A stretch of 64,000 nt of DNA. It comes from JBAYNW01 sp041678605 (GTDB lineage: Bacteria > Cyanobacteriota > Vampirovibrionia > Gastranaerophilales > Gastranaerophilaceae). The notes under the pieces were generated by a model. It did not search any database, had not been told where the DNA came from, and worked only from the letters and a program-made list of their open reading frames with translations. A program made the position numbers and the translations under genes. The DNA lies in NCBI GenBank assembly GCA_041678605.1, contig JBAYNW010000008.1, forward strand, positions 9,399 to 73,398. Reading direction: 5' to 3'. Shown here piece by piece: positions 42,321-50,950 of the stretch (within the stretch, counting starts at the first letter, position 1; each line of letters starts with the position of its first letter).

Positions 42321-43973
42321 ATGATTAAACAAATTTTAATCAAAGATTACATATTAATCGACGAACTGCTTGTCAAATTCGACAGGGGGCTTAACGTAAT
42401 CACCGGCGAAACCGGTGCGGGAAAAAGCATCATTATCAATGCAATTGATCTGGTTTTTGCACCCCGTGTCAGCAAAGAAGTTATCAAATCCGGCTGCGAA
42501 AAGGCTTCGATTGAGCTTGTTTTAAACTACGACAAAAAAGATTTGGCTCAATTGTTTGAAGAAAACGGCATTGATGATTTTGGCGATGAGATTATCATTT
42601 CAAAGGAAATTTCTCAAAATGCCGTTCGTTCAAGAGTCAATGGAACTCTGGTCAATCAGGATTTCATAAAAATTTTGAAAGATAAATTTCTGGACATTCA
42701 TTCTCAAAACCAAACTTATGCGTTTTTACAACCCAAATTTCACATAAATTTGCTCGACAGCTATGCAAAAGAAGTTTACGGAGAAGAATTAAACGAATAT
42801 AAATCCATGTTTGCAGATTATCAAACACTCTGCACGGAACTTGAAAGAGCAAAATCGCTTGCAAACGCTACTGAAAACCAGATTGAATTTTTAAAGTTTC
42901 AAATAAACGAGATTGATGAAGCCCAAATTGACGACGAAAATGAATATGAAAATTTGAAAAATGAGCTGAATATTCTTGAAAACGTTGAAAAATTAAAAGA
43001 ATTGACGGGGGCCTCCTACTGGGCATTAAGTCAGGATGAGAATTCAATTTCAAACTCAATCGGACTTGTCAAGATGAATATTTCAAAAGCCTCTCAAATG
43101 GATGAAAAATTAACGTCTGCGGAAAACGATTTAATAAGTGTGGCCGAAATTTTGCAGGAAATTTCGGCCACGCTCAGGGATTATTCACAAAATCTTGAGA
43201 ATGACACGGAAAAATTAAACTCGGTTCAGGAAAGAATTTTCTTTCTTGACAAACTAAAACGCAAGTACGGAAACACGCTCGCAGAAGTTATGCAAACCGG
43301 CGAAAATTTCAAAAAAGAATACGAACAGATTGAGTTTTCGACCCAAAACGTTGAAGATTTAGAGCAAAAAATTCATAGTGTTTTGCTGGAATTAGCCTCA
43401 AAAGCCGATGAAATTTCAGAAAAAAGGAAATATTATGCTCAAATTTTGTCTGCACTGATTGTTGAAAAACTGGAAAAATTGGAGCTTCCAAAAGTTCAAT
43501 TTGAAGTCCGGGTTGAGAAAACAGAGCTTGACTCTAACGGCACCGACAGAGTTGAATTTTTAATTTCCACAAACATTTCAGAAGAATTGAAGCCGCTTGC
43601 GAAAGTTGCTTCAGGCGGTGAAATTGCACGTGTTATGCTTGCAATCAAGACTATTTTTGCCCAAAATGACGAGATTGATACTGTAATTTTTGATGAAATT
43701 GATACAGGAGTTTCGGGCAAAACTTCACAAAGCGTTGCGGATGAAATTTGTGAACTGTCAAAATTTCATCAGGTAATTTTAATTACACATCAAGCTATTG
43801 TTGCTTCCAAAGCCGACAAGCATTTTTACGTGACAAAATCTCAGGACTATGACCAGACGCAAGTCGGAGTTTATGTGCTTGAAGGCGAAAATAGGATTAA
43901 GGCACTGGCAGAGCTTGCGGGCGGCGAAATTAATGAACAGTCAGTCGACTTTGCCAGATCTCTGGTCGGATAA
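42321..43973 (+). CDS. recN: DNA repair protein RecN
   Basis: 550 residues, SMC-like. Walker A GETGAGKS near residue 35; signature and Walker B in ASGGEIARVMLAIK and DTVIFDEIDTGVSG near the C-terminus; long coiled-coil arms between (about 150-370). Acts in double-strand break repair. AAAGGA before the ATG. Probably in an operon with nadK. Confidence 0.95.
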   Translation: MIKQILIKDYILIDELLVKFDRGLNVITGETGAGKSIIINAIDLVFAPRVSKEVIKSGCEKASIELVLNYDKKDLAQLFEENGIDDFGDEIIISKEISQNAVRSRVNGTLVNQDFIKILKDKFLDIHSQNQTYAFLQPKFHINLLDSYAKEVYGEELNEYKSMFADYQTLCTELERAKSLANATENQIEFLKFQINEIDEAQIDDENEYENLKNELNILENVEKLKELTGASYWALSQDENSISNSIGLVKMNISKASQMDEKLTSAENDLISVAEILQEISATLRDYSQNLENDTEKLNSVQERIFFLDKLKRKYGNTLAEVMQTGENFKKEYEQIEFSTQNVEDLEQKIHSVLLELASKADEISEKRKYYAQILSALIVEKLEKLELPKVQFEVRVEKTELDSNGTDRVEFLISTNISEELKPLAKVASGGEIARVMLAIKTIFAQNDEIDTVIFDEIDTGVSGKTSQSVADEICELSKFHQVILITHQAIVASKADKHFYVTKSQDYDQTQVGVYVLEGENRIKALAELAGGEINEQSVDFARSLVG

Positions 43974-44067
43974 ATATTTTCAAAAGATTATACTTTTTAC
44001 CAATGATTTCGGGTAAAAATAGCCTTATCATAGTGGTAAGTATGAAAGTTTTATAAGGAATGGTGCT

Positions 44068-44349
44068 ATGAAAAAGATTTTTTCAACACTGGCGGTTTTT
44101 GTCGCCGTGTCTTGTGTGATGCCGGCGTTTGCCTGTCCGCAAGAAAAGGCAGAAATTACCACCGGTGCGGCCTGCTCAATAGCAGAATTAAATAACCTCG
44201 AAAAAAGTAAAAGGACACAGGAAAAGTTTAATTTGGACCCTAAAGGTTCAAAAGACTTGAGACCTGTGAGGCTTGTTGTTCCCGAAGCTAAAACAGGCGA
44301 CGGTTGCCAGCTTTTCGGGATGTGCCTGAATCAAAATTTAGGCAAGTAA
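44068..44349 (+). CDS. Small secreted Cys-containing protein
   Basis: 93 residues; signal peptide MKKIFSTLAVFVAVSCVMPA with cleavage probably after AFA, leaving an N-terminal Cys. Mature part has four Cys (CPQE, ACSIAE, GCQLFGMC) that could form two disulphides. No family recognised. AAGGAA upstream and a hairpin terminator downstream. Confidence 0.7.
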   Translation: MKKIFSTLAVFVAVSCVMPAFACPQEKAEITTGAACSIAELNNLEKSKRTQEKFNLDPKGSKDLRPVRLVVPEAKTGDGCQLFGMCLNQNLGK

Positions 44350-44371
44350 AGTGCTTATAAGCAGATTTTTT

Positions 44372-44404
44372 GGGGAGAGTGTGCGGGTCACTCTCCCTCT
44401 TTAT
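44372..44404 (+). terminator. Hairpin terminator
   Basis: GGGAGAGTG-TGCGGGT-CACTCTCCC, then TCTTTATT. Follows the secreted Cys protein. Confidence 0.75.
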
Positions 44405-44479
44405 TGTAAAAATTCAAGCAAGTGGTTTAAATCTTCTGTTCAAAAGAACCTTGCAGTTTTAATTTGTATGAAATCCCAT

Positions 44480-44770
44480 TTATAAAAGGGAAATTATATC
44501 CCTATAGGTGCTTAAAACCCTTAAAATGGTTAATTTATTATTTTTTAGGTTATAAACAGCCAAATATTTTTTCTTAATAACAAAAAACATAACACTTTTG
44601 TCGGTCAAGTCATATCTTGTGTTGCCGATTTTAGGATTTTGTTCAAGTGTTTTAAAAGTCTTATAAAAGGTTCTCAGCAAGTCAATGGCCGCTTTTTTGT
44701 TTTTTTTAGAAATAAAATCAGTAATCTCTTCAATATCTGACAACGCTATGTCAGTAATTTCAAATGTCAT
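44480..44770 (-). CDS. parE: ParE/RelE-superfamily toxin
   Basis: 96 residues. IALSDIEEITDFISKKNKKAAIDL, LEQNPKIGNTRYDL and the C-terminal ILRVLSTYRD match ParE-type plasmid stabilisation toxins, which poison gyrase or cleave mRNA depending on subgroup. The start overlaps the end of the antitoxin gene by 11 bases. The frame is complete with no inactivating change visible, unlike the other two toxin loci here. Confidence 0.85.
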   Translation of the reverse strand: MTFEITDIALSDIEEITDFISKKNKKAAIDLLRTFYKTFKTLEQNPKIGNTRYDLTDKSVMFFVIKKKYLAVYNLKNNKLTILRVLSTYRDIISLL

Positions 44771-45008
44771 ATTTCCCCATTAGATTTTTTATTGCAATAC
44801 TTCCATTTTGAATATTACCTTTTTCAATATCAAAAAGTCCTTTTTCTATTTCTCGATTGAACAACTCAATTCGATTTTTTTCGACTTTTTCTTTGGCCAC
44901 CAAGAGCCTTAGGGCCTCTCTGATAATTTCACTTACAGAATTGTAAAGTCCTGAGGAAATTTTTTCTTGCATATACTGTTCTAGAGCCGGAGTTAAAGAT
45001 ATATTCAT
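44760..45008 (-). CDS. parD: ParD-like antitoxin
   Basis: 82 residues from MNISLTPALEQYMQEKISSG, a ribbon-helix-helix DNA-binding start (SVSEIIREALRLL) with an acidic toxin-binding tail. GGAAGG precedes this ATG; an upstream extension is not supported. It is first in the operon, consistent with autoregulation. Confidence 0.85.
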   Translation of the reverse strand: MNISLTPALEQYMQEKISSGLYNSVSEIIREALRLLVAKEKVEKNRIELFNREIEKGLFDIEKGNIQNGSIAIKNLMGKYDI

Positions 45009-45072
45009 ATTACACCTTCCATTTTTTAACAATCTATACATTAATTATAACAAAGATTGCTATTTTTTGCAA

Positions 45073-46848
45073 CTACCCGTTTCGTTCAAAAAACCCTGCA
45101 ATTTGTTTGTGCGGAATTAGCTTTGAAATAGGGCGTCCGTGCGGGCAAGTGTAAGGTTTTTCACATGTTCGCCAGTTTTGGATTATGTTTTCCATTTGCC
45201 ACATGTTCAGCTTTTGTCCGGCCTTAACAGACGCCTTACAAGACGTCATAATAAGAATTTTTTCTTCCAGTCCGTCCATATTCTCATTTACGCCGCCTGA
45301 CAAATTTTCCAAAATATCTGCCAAAAGTTCCTTAGGATTAACCTTTGCAAGCATCTGAGGCACCTTTTTGAAAATCAGTTCATTGTCTTTCAGAAATTCA
45401 ATCCCGTATCCGAATTTTTCAAACTTTTCCTTGTTCTCCTTTATAAGCAGGGCTTCCGTTGCCGACACCTGCAAAACATCGGATATAAAAAGCAGTTGGG
45501 ACGCAGGCTGTTTTTGGGATTTTAATCTTTCATAAATGAATCTCTCTTCCGCTATGTGCTGGTCCACAATCTCAAGCCCCCCATCTACCCCCTCTTTTTC
45601 GATTAAAATGTAAGTGTTTCGGTACTGACCGAGGATATTTTCAGAAGGCTGGAATACCGGATGTGTAGATGTATGGCTGTTTTGAATTTCTAAAGCCTCC
45701 TCTCCCCTTGCATAAGAGGGTTGGGGTGAGGGGTCAGGAAGAAATGTTTGTTGAACTAAATCCTCATCCTTTACATAAAAATCATCACTTTCTTTAGTTT
45801 GAATTTTATGTAGGGCGAAAACTTTGTCTTGCAAAGTTTTTGCCTCATTTACCTGTGCGAAAACATTGCTAAGTGCCATATCAATCGACGAATAAACAAA
45901 ATTAAACACTTGATTTGTATTTTTATATCGAACTTCTTTTTTTGTCGGATGAACGTTCACATCTATTTCTCCCGCCGGAAGTTCCAAGTTCAAGACAATA
46001 AAAGGATATTTTCCGAATCCGATTAAATTTTTGTAAGCTGTGTCAATTGATTTTTGGATAACAGGACATTTTACCATCCTTGAATTTATGTAAATATGGT
46101 AGCCTTTTTTGCTTGAACGAGTGTAGTCAGGTGTGCTTACAAATCCCGAAATTTTAAACCCCGAAAGCTTATCGGTCTTCAAGACTTCTTTTAAATTATC
46201 CACAACCTCTTGTGAATAAACTTCCTTGACTGTTGCTTTTAAATCCTTCGTCCCCGTTGTTTTCAAAACCGTTTTGCCGTTATTTTTAAGTTCAAAAGAT
46301 ATTTGGGGATTGATTATTGCAAGTGACTGAACAAGCTCCTGAATATAAGAAAATTCTGTTTTAGGATTTTTCAAAAATTTAAGCCGTGCAGGCAAATTAT
46401 AAAATAGATTTTTCACTTCCATGATTGTTCCGACAGCACAACCGGTTTGAACCTTCTTTACCTGAGAATTTTCGCACTCAACCTTTGTTCCGTAGTCAAA
46501 ATCCTTTGTGCGGGTTGTGCAGACCAATTTTGCAATTGAAATTATGCTGGATAAGGCTTCTCCTCTGAATCCGAGCGTCGAAATCGCAAAAAGGTCCTCA
46601 TCGGTTTCGATTTTGCTTGTGGCGTGTTTTGAAAACGCAAGCATAATGTCATCGGGGTGAATACCTGAGCCGTTATCCGCAATCCTAAGGTCCCTGCACT
46701 CGTTTGAAACTTCAATGGAAATTCTTGTCGCACCTGCGTCAATTGAATTTTCCACAATTTCTTTTACGACTGAGGCGGAGCGTTCAATTACTTCACCCGC
46801 CGCAATCTGGTTTATTAAATGTTTTGATAGTTGTTTAATTCGCTTCAT
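45073..46848 (-). CDS. mutL: DNA mismatch repair protein MutL
   Basis: 591 residues; start at MKRIKQLS with AAGGGTG upstream. GHKL ATPase motifs EIVENSIDAGAT, DNGSGI and LGFRGEALSSI. The C-terminal domain has DQHIAEERFIYE, close to the DQHA(X)2E(X)4E endonuclease motif, plus CKASVKAGQ and CPHGRP, so this is the self-nicking MutL type used without MutH. The linker (about residues 365-405) is partly made of translated repeat sequence. No mutS nearby. Confidence 0.94.
   Translation of the reverse strand: MKRIKQLSKHLINQIAAGEVIERSASVVKEIVENSIDAGATRISIEVSNECRDLRIADNGSGIHPDDIMLAFSKHATSKIETDEDLFAISTLGFRGEALSSIISIAKLVCTTRTKDFDYGTKVECENSQVKKVQTGCAVGTIMEVKNLFYNLPARLKFLKNPKTEFSYIQELVQSLAIINPQISFELKNNGKTVLKTTGTKDLKATVKEVYSQEVVDNLKEVLKTDKLSGFKISGFVSTPDYTRSSKKGYHIYINSRMVKCPVIQKSIDTAYKNLIGFGKYPFIVLNLELPAGEIDVNVHPTKKEVRYKNTNQVFNFVYSSIDMALSNVFAQVNEAKTLQDKVFALHKIQTKESDDFYVKDEDLVQQTFLPDPSPQPSYARGEEALEIQNSHTSTHPVFQPSENILGQYRNTYILIEKEGVDGGLEIVDQHIAEERFIYERLKSQKQPASQLLFISDVLQVSATEALLIKENKEKFEKFGYGIEFLKDNELIFKKVPQMLAKVNPKELLADILENLSGGVNENMDGLEEKILIMTSCKASVKAGQKLNMWQMENIIQNWRTCEKPYTCPHGRPISKLIPHKQIAGFFERNG
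45696..45735. repeat. GC-rich palindromic repeat inside the mutL linker
   Basis: CCTCCTCTCCCCTTGCATAA followed by GAGGGTTGGGGTGAGGGG; the arms pair. In frame it encodes DPSPQPSYARGEEALE of MutL. Immediately upstream (45655-45675) are GTGTAGATGTATGG units like the short repeats at 13436 and 31719. Confidence 0.75.
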
Positions 46849-47000
46849 TTTCACACCCTTAAAAAGAATAAAATCATTTGCCCCATTTACTCCCTCATGC
46901 ATTTATTGTACCTTAACCCCCCGTTTTTTTTCAAATATACGTTAAATTAATGATTACAATCTTAACACAATTTCTTATAATTACGTTGTACCGGGAAATT

Positions 47001-47900
47001 ATGGGGAATTTTATGGCAAAACCGCAGTTGAAAACAAATTTGGCACCTAAGCCGGCCCGAAAGAAGGGGAATTTAAAGCTCGTTGACGATCGTGCGGTTA
47101 AAACCACGGCATACAGCGACATTAATCTTAAGAAGTGGCGTGATTATGACCATGTAAAAACCGATACTCTCTGGGAATTTCCGAACCGATTAAAAGAAGG
47201 CGGGCATTCTAATGAGTACCATGGGAACTATATTCCTCAAATCGCCCAACAGCTTTACGAAAGATTTACCAAAAAAGACGATATTGTGCTTGATTTATTT
47301 TTTGGTTCAGGCACTTCCGGCATTGAGGCCATAAATATGCAAAGACGCTGCATCGGTGTCGAATTGAAAGACGATTTGGCCGAGGCAGTTTCGAAAAAAT
47401 TTACCCCAAAACAATTGGTAACAGATGTGAATGTAATCTGTGCCGACTCTACGACCCAAATTGCGAAAGAAAAAATTCAGGCAAGGCTTGATATTATGGG
47501 TAAAGAAAAAGCCCAATTTTTAGTGCTCCATCCGCCTTATGACGACATTATTAAGTTCTCCGATAAAAAAGAAGATTTGTCGAATTGTTCAAGCACAGAT
47601 GAATTTTATGACCTGTTTGAAAAAGTTGCAAAAAACGGTTACGACCTGCTTGAAAAAGGCCGTTTCGCAGTGCTGATTATCGGAGATAAATATTCCGATT
47701 CACAAATCCAGCCGCTCGGGTTTGAATGTATGAAAAGAATGAATAATCTGGGATTTATAACAAAATCAATTATTGTAAAAGATATTCAGGGCAATGAGAA
47801 AGCCAAGGGCAAAACCGCAAATTTATGGCGTTACAGAGCCCTAGCCGGCGGATTTTACATATTCAAACACGAATATGTGATGATTATGCAAAAGGTTTAA
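47001..47900 (+). CDS. Solitary DNA methyltransferase (N6-adenine/N4-cytosine type)
   Basis: 299 residues (alternative ATG at 47013). Motif I LDLFFGSGTSGIE precedes motif IV LHPPYDDIIKF, in which HPPY replaces the usual DPPY or SPPY. The N-terminal WRDYDHVKTDTLWEFPNRLKEGGHSNEYHGNY is the family's conserved substrate region. No restriction enzyme or specificity subunit is adjacent, so it is an orphan modification enzyme or acts in regulation. A stem of TTAACACAATTTC and GTACCGGG lies upstream; GGGAA serves as ribosome site. Confidence 0.8.
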   Translation: MGNFMAKPQLKTNLAPKPARKKGNLKLVDDRAVKTTAYSDINLKKWRDYDHVKTDTLWEFPNRLKEGGHSNEYHGNYIPQIAQQLYERFTKKDDIVLDLFFGSGTSGIEAINMQRRCIGVELKDDLAEAVSKKFTPKQLVTDVNVICADSTTQIAKEKIQARLDIMGKEKAQFLVLHPPYDDIIKFSDKKEDLSNCSSTDEFYDLFEKVAKNGYDLLEKGRFAVLIIGDKYSDSQIQPLGFECMKRMNNLGFITKSIIVKDIQGNEKAKGKTANLWRYRALAGGFYIFKHEYVMIMQKV

Positions 47901-48108
47901 GAAATATTAAATTCTTTAATAAATATTTACAAATGTCTAAAACCCAGTCTTACTAATGAATATAAAAAATTGGAACAGCATTTGTAACAGCCCCAAAAAA
48001 AATTACTAGCAAAAAAATAGAATTACCGTTTTTATAACAAACGTTATTACAGGTTCTAAAATAACTTGCAATAGTGTTTGTTACAATATATTAAAAAAGG
48101 AGTTAAAA

Positions 48109-48807
48109 ATGCTAGTATCAAAAATCAATTGTCAAATGCCGATTAGTACTTCTAATAGGCAAAAAGGCAGAAATCAACATTCAAATGTTGCCTTTGGGTC
48201 TTTTTCACCTAGAGTTGAATCTGTATTATCAGAACTTATGAGCAGAGATTCTTTTGAAACTCTTAGTAGAATTAGTCCAGAAAAAGTAAAGTATATCCGT
48301 GATCATATTATTGAGTTTGATTATCAGACTTTTAAGTACCGAGATAGTAAGGAACATGGTAAATGGCATTCTTATGATGCGTTTGTTGCTAAATCTCCAA
48401 TAGAAACAGATTTTAAACCCAGATACCAACATTTTAATTTTGATTTACGCGGTAGTTATAAAACAAAGTACCTACTGTCTACTGCTTTAAATTTTGTGAG
48501 AGAATTTGATGATATAAAAACACCTAAAAGTTTCAAAAACCCTTTAAAAGATGCAGAGTATGACCAATTAAACGATTCCATCAGTAAAATCAAAAGCGAA
48601 CTAAAATCAATTCAAATTGCCAGATTAAAAAATAACTCTTTGGATAGCAAAACATTGGAAAAAGAATCTGCTATGGAAAAAGAATTATCTGAATTGGCTT
48701 CAAAAATCCATGAAGGAGCTGAATACAGAAGCAAAGTTAGAGAATTATTTCCACTCTTCAAAAATTCCGAAGGGGACCTTAGGTCGTACAAATGGACTTA
48801 TGAATAG
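48109..48807 (+). CDS. Hypothetical protein with N-terminal AFGSF motif
   Basis: 232 residues, AAAAGGAG upstream. Ser/Asn/Gln-rich leader, then HSNVAFGSFSPRVE at about residues 24-37, one of the shared motif examples. The central part is charged and unrecognised. The C-terminal 90 residues are Lys/Glu/Leu-rich and probably helical coiled coil (SISKIKSELKSIQIARLK; KESAMEKELSELASKI). No signal peptide. Followed by a second motif gene. Confidence 0.7.
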   Translation: MLVSKINCQMPISTSNRQKGRNQHSNVAFGSFSPRVESVLSELMSRDSFETLSRISPEKVKYIRDHIIEFDYQTFKYRDSKEHGKWHSYDAFVAKSPIETDFKPRYQHFNFDLRGSYKTKYLLSTALNFVREFDDIKTPKSFKNPLKDAEYDQLNDSISKIKSELKSIQIARLKNNSLDSKTLEKESAMEKELSELASKIHEGAEYRSKVRELFPLFKNSEGDLRSYKWTYE

Positions 48808-48942
48808 CATGCCATTGGCAGGTACACCAATATATAAATTACATTGTTCTTTTATAGCTTTATAAGCAGCAACAAATATTTTTACGCTTTTTTGAACAAA
48901 TATCACTAGACGTGTACTAACTTTTAAAAAAGGATAGAAACT

Positions 48943-50286
48943 ATGCAAATACTAAAAATTGCTCCCGGAGTTAAAAATCAAGCTGTTTTCAGCCAAACAA
49001 ACCCTGAAATGTGCAAAAAATACGAATATTTGCCAAATCTTAATGTCAACAGAAATAATCATTTTGACAAAGTAGCTTTCGGCACTAATTTTGGAAGATT
49101 TTCCGGCGGAACCGAAGCTGAAAATTTGTATTCACTTTGGGTACATACTTTTGAAACATTAGAGGCCAAATTGTTTGGAAATGGTTATAGCTATGAGGAT
49201 GATTTTTTTAAAGCACTTCAATCTTTGGCCCATCATATAAAGAAAACTACGCAAGAAGGTAAAAATGAAAAAGCTAAAGAATTATTTTTTTCTCATAAAT
49301 TTGGACAAGAAAGCGTAATGACTTTCCTTGCAAAATGCAAAAATGAAGTTATACAAGATTTCTTTAAAGTCGCAGAGGGTTCGGATGAAAATGTCAAAAA
49401 AGCTGTCTTATCCAACAAATTTGCGAATGTTCCATTTTATGATTTATGTCTTGATATAGATAATTATAGTGCAGCCGAAGGTTATTTATCTCTTTTAGAT
49501 ACGGTAAAAGACAAAAAATTTGTTTATGAAACCCTTACAAAATCAGACGAAGAAGGTAAAAATTTATTATTTAAAACTGCTGATAAAAAAGCAAATTCAT
49601 TAGCTAATAAAATTTTAGATATTATCTTTGATTCAGGGCTTGATAATCAAAAAAAATATTTCAGACAGGACGGACTCAATGACTTTAAGGCTTTGCTTGA
49701 AAATGGTTTTAATTCGCTCTTTATGAATTTTTATGAAAAAATGGTTGGCAAAGCTCCCGATTTGGCACTTAAAGTTAATTTTCCCGAGGTTATGACTCAA
49801 GACTACGGTTTTATTAATGTGGTTCGAACCATTGCAAAAAGTGAAGCCTTAACTAAAGAAGAAACTATTGCATGGTTAAATAAATATCAAACAAGCGAAG
49901 AAGTACCCGAAATTATACAACTTGTAAAAAAACATTGTAAAAATATTAATCCGGCTGATTCCAAGAAAGTTCTTGCCGAGAATAATCATGTATCCTTCAA
50001 TGAATTAACCTTGGATCAGGACATAACGCCTAGAAAAACCGATAAAACATTTATAATAGAAGAACTTAACAAAAGACCTTATGCTATTTCCAGAGATGAA
50101 ATAAATCGAATAATAAATGATTTGGTTAGAAAACATGGCCGAAATGGAAGTCGTAATATATCAACTCATCTTTCAGCACTTATGGAACTGGGTGAATTAA
50201 AAAAGAAAACGACAACACCTTACCAAAAACGTGCTTATGAAGCGGCTTATGATATATTGGATAATTGGATAAATAATGTAGAATAA
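48943..50286 (+). CDS. Hypothetical helical-repeat protein with N-terminal AFGTNFGRF motif
   Basis: 447 residues, AAAAGGA before the ATG. The leader to residue 43 is polar, then DKVAFGTNFGRFSGG (about 44-58) with two Phe-Gly units. The rest looks all-helical with ankyrin-like phrases (GKNLLFKTADKKANSLANKIL; LLENGFNSLFMNFYEK; LALKVNFPEV). A C-terminal section (PYAISRDEINRIINDLVRKH) is DNA-binding-like at best. Function unknown. Same strand and 135 bp from the preceding motif gene. Confidence 0.7.
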   Translation: MQILKIAPGVKNQAVFSQTNPEMCKKYEYLPNLNVNRNNHFDKVAFGTNFGRFSGGTEAENLYSLWVHTFETLEAKLFGNGYSYEDDFFKALQSLAHHIKKTTQEGKNEKAKELFFSHKFGQESVMTFLAKCKNEVIQDFFKVAEGSDENVKKAVLSNKFANVPFYDLCLDIDNYSAAEGYLSLLDTVKDKKFVYETLTKSDEEGKNLLFKTADKKANSLANKILDIIFDSGLDNQKKYFRQDGLNDFKALLENGFNSLFMNFYEKMVGKAPDLALKVNFPEVMTQDYGFINVVRTIAKSEALTKEETIAWLNKYQTSEEVPEIIQLVKKHCKNINPADSKKVLAENNHVSFNELTLDQDITPRKTDKTFIIEELNKRPYAISRDEINRIINDLVRKHGRNGSRNISTHLSALMELGELKKKTTTPYQKRAYEAAYDILDNWINNVE

Positions 50287-50350
50287 AAAATTTCTACTTT
50301 TCTCGTATCCTCAATAGCAATATATAATTATTTTTTGATACAATAATTAT

Positions 50351-50950
50351 ATGGATATGCTTGAAGAGTTAGAAAAAGTTAAAAAACGCTGCGAAAATTG
50401 TCAAAAATGTTCTCTTTACAAAACCAGAACAAAAGTTGTTTTCTCAGACGGCGTCCCCAATCATAAACTGATGTTAATCGGCGAGGCTCCGGGGTTTTAT
50501 GAAGATCAAAAAGGCCTTCCTTTTGTCGGTAAAGCAGGGCAGCTGCTTGACAAAATCTTTGCGTCTGTCGGGTTATCAAGAGAAAATGACGTATATATTT
50601 GCAACACGCTAAAATGCCGGCCGCCAGAAAACAGAGATCCGCTTCCCGAAGAAAAAACAGCATGCAGGGAATATCTGGACTTGCAAATTGAAATCTTAAA
50701 GCCTCAAATTATACTAATCTGCGGAAGAGTAGCCCTAAACTCGATGCTGGATACTCCTTTGGGCATAACAAAAGTCCGCGGCAAATGGTTTGACGGTCCG
50801 AATAATTCCAAAATGATGCCGATTTTTCATCCGTCTTATCTTTTAAGAAACGACTCTAAGGAAAAAGGCAGCCCAAAATGGCTTATGTGGCAAGATATTA
50901 AGGAAATCAAAAAGGCTTATGATTTATTGCTTACTCTTCCCGCATTTTAA
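50351..50950 (+). CDS. Family 4 uracil-DNA glycosylase
   Basis: 199 residues. Removes uracil from DNA. 4Fe-4S cysteines in CENCQKC (14-20), LKCRPP and ACREY; active-site GEAPGFYEDQKGLPFVG and FHPSYLL. Family 4 enzymes are typical of thermophiles and many anaerobes. A TACAAT box (50339-50344) lies 6 bp before the ATG and there is no ribosome binding site, so the mRNA is probably leaderless. Its 3' end overlaps the convergent efflux adaptor by 20 bases. Confidence 0.9.
   Translation: MDMLEELEKVKKRCENCQKCSLYKTRTKVVFSDGVPNHKLMLIGEAPGFYEDQKGLPFVGKAGQLLDKIFASVGLSRENDVYICNTLKCRPPENRDPLPEEKTACREYLDLQIEILKPQIILICGRVALNSMLDTPLGITKVRGKWFDGPNNSKMMPIFHPSYLLRNDSKEKGSPKWLMWQDIKEIKKAYDLLLTLPAF

Noticed and set aside
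44068..44349. Lipoprotein call for the secreted Cys protein
   Set aside because: The cleavage region PAFAC lacks the Leu/Val at -3 of a normal lipobox, so an ordinary signal peptide with N-terminal Cys is equally or more likely.
48943..50286. Ankyrin-repeat protein
   Set aside because: A few ankyrin-like phrases occur but no regular 33-residue repeat could be traced.
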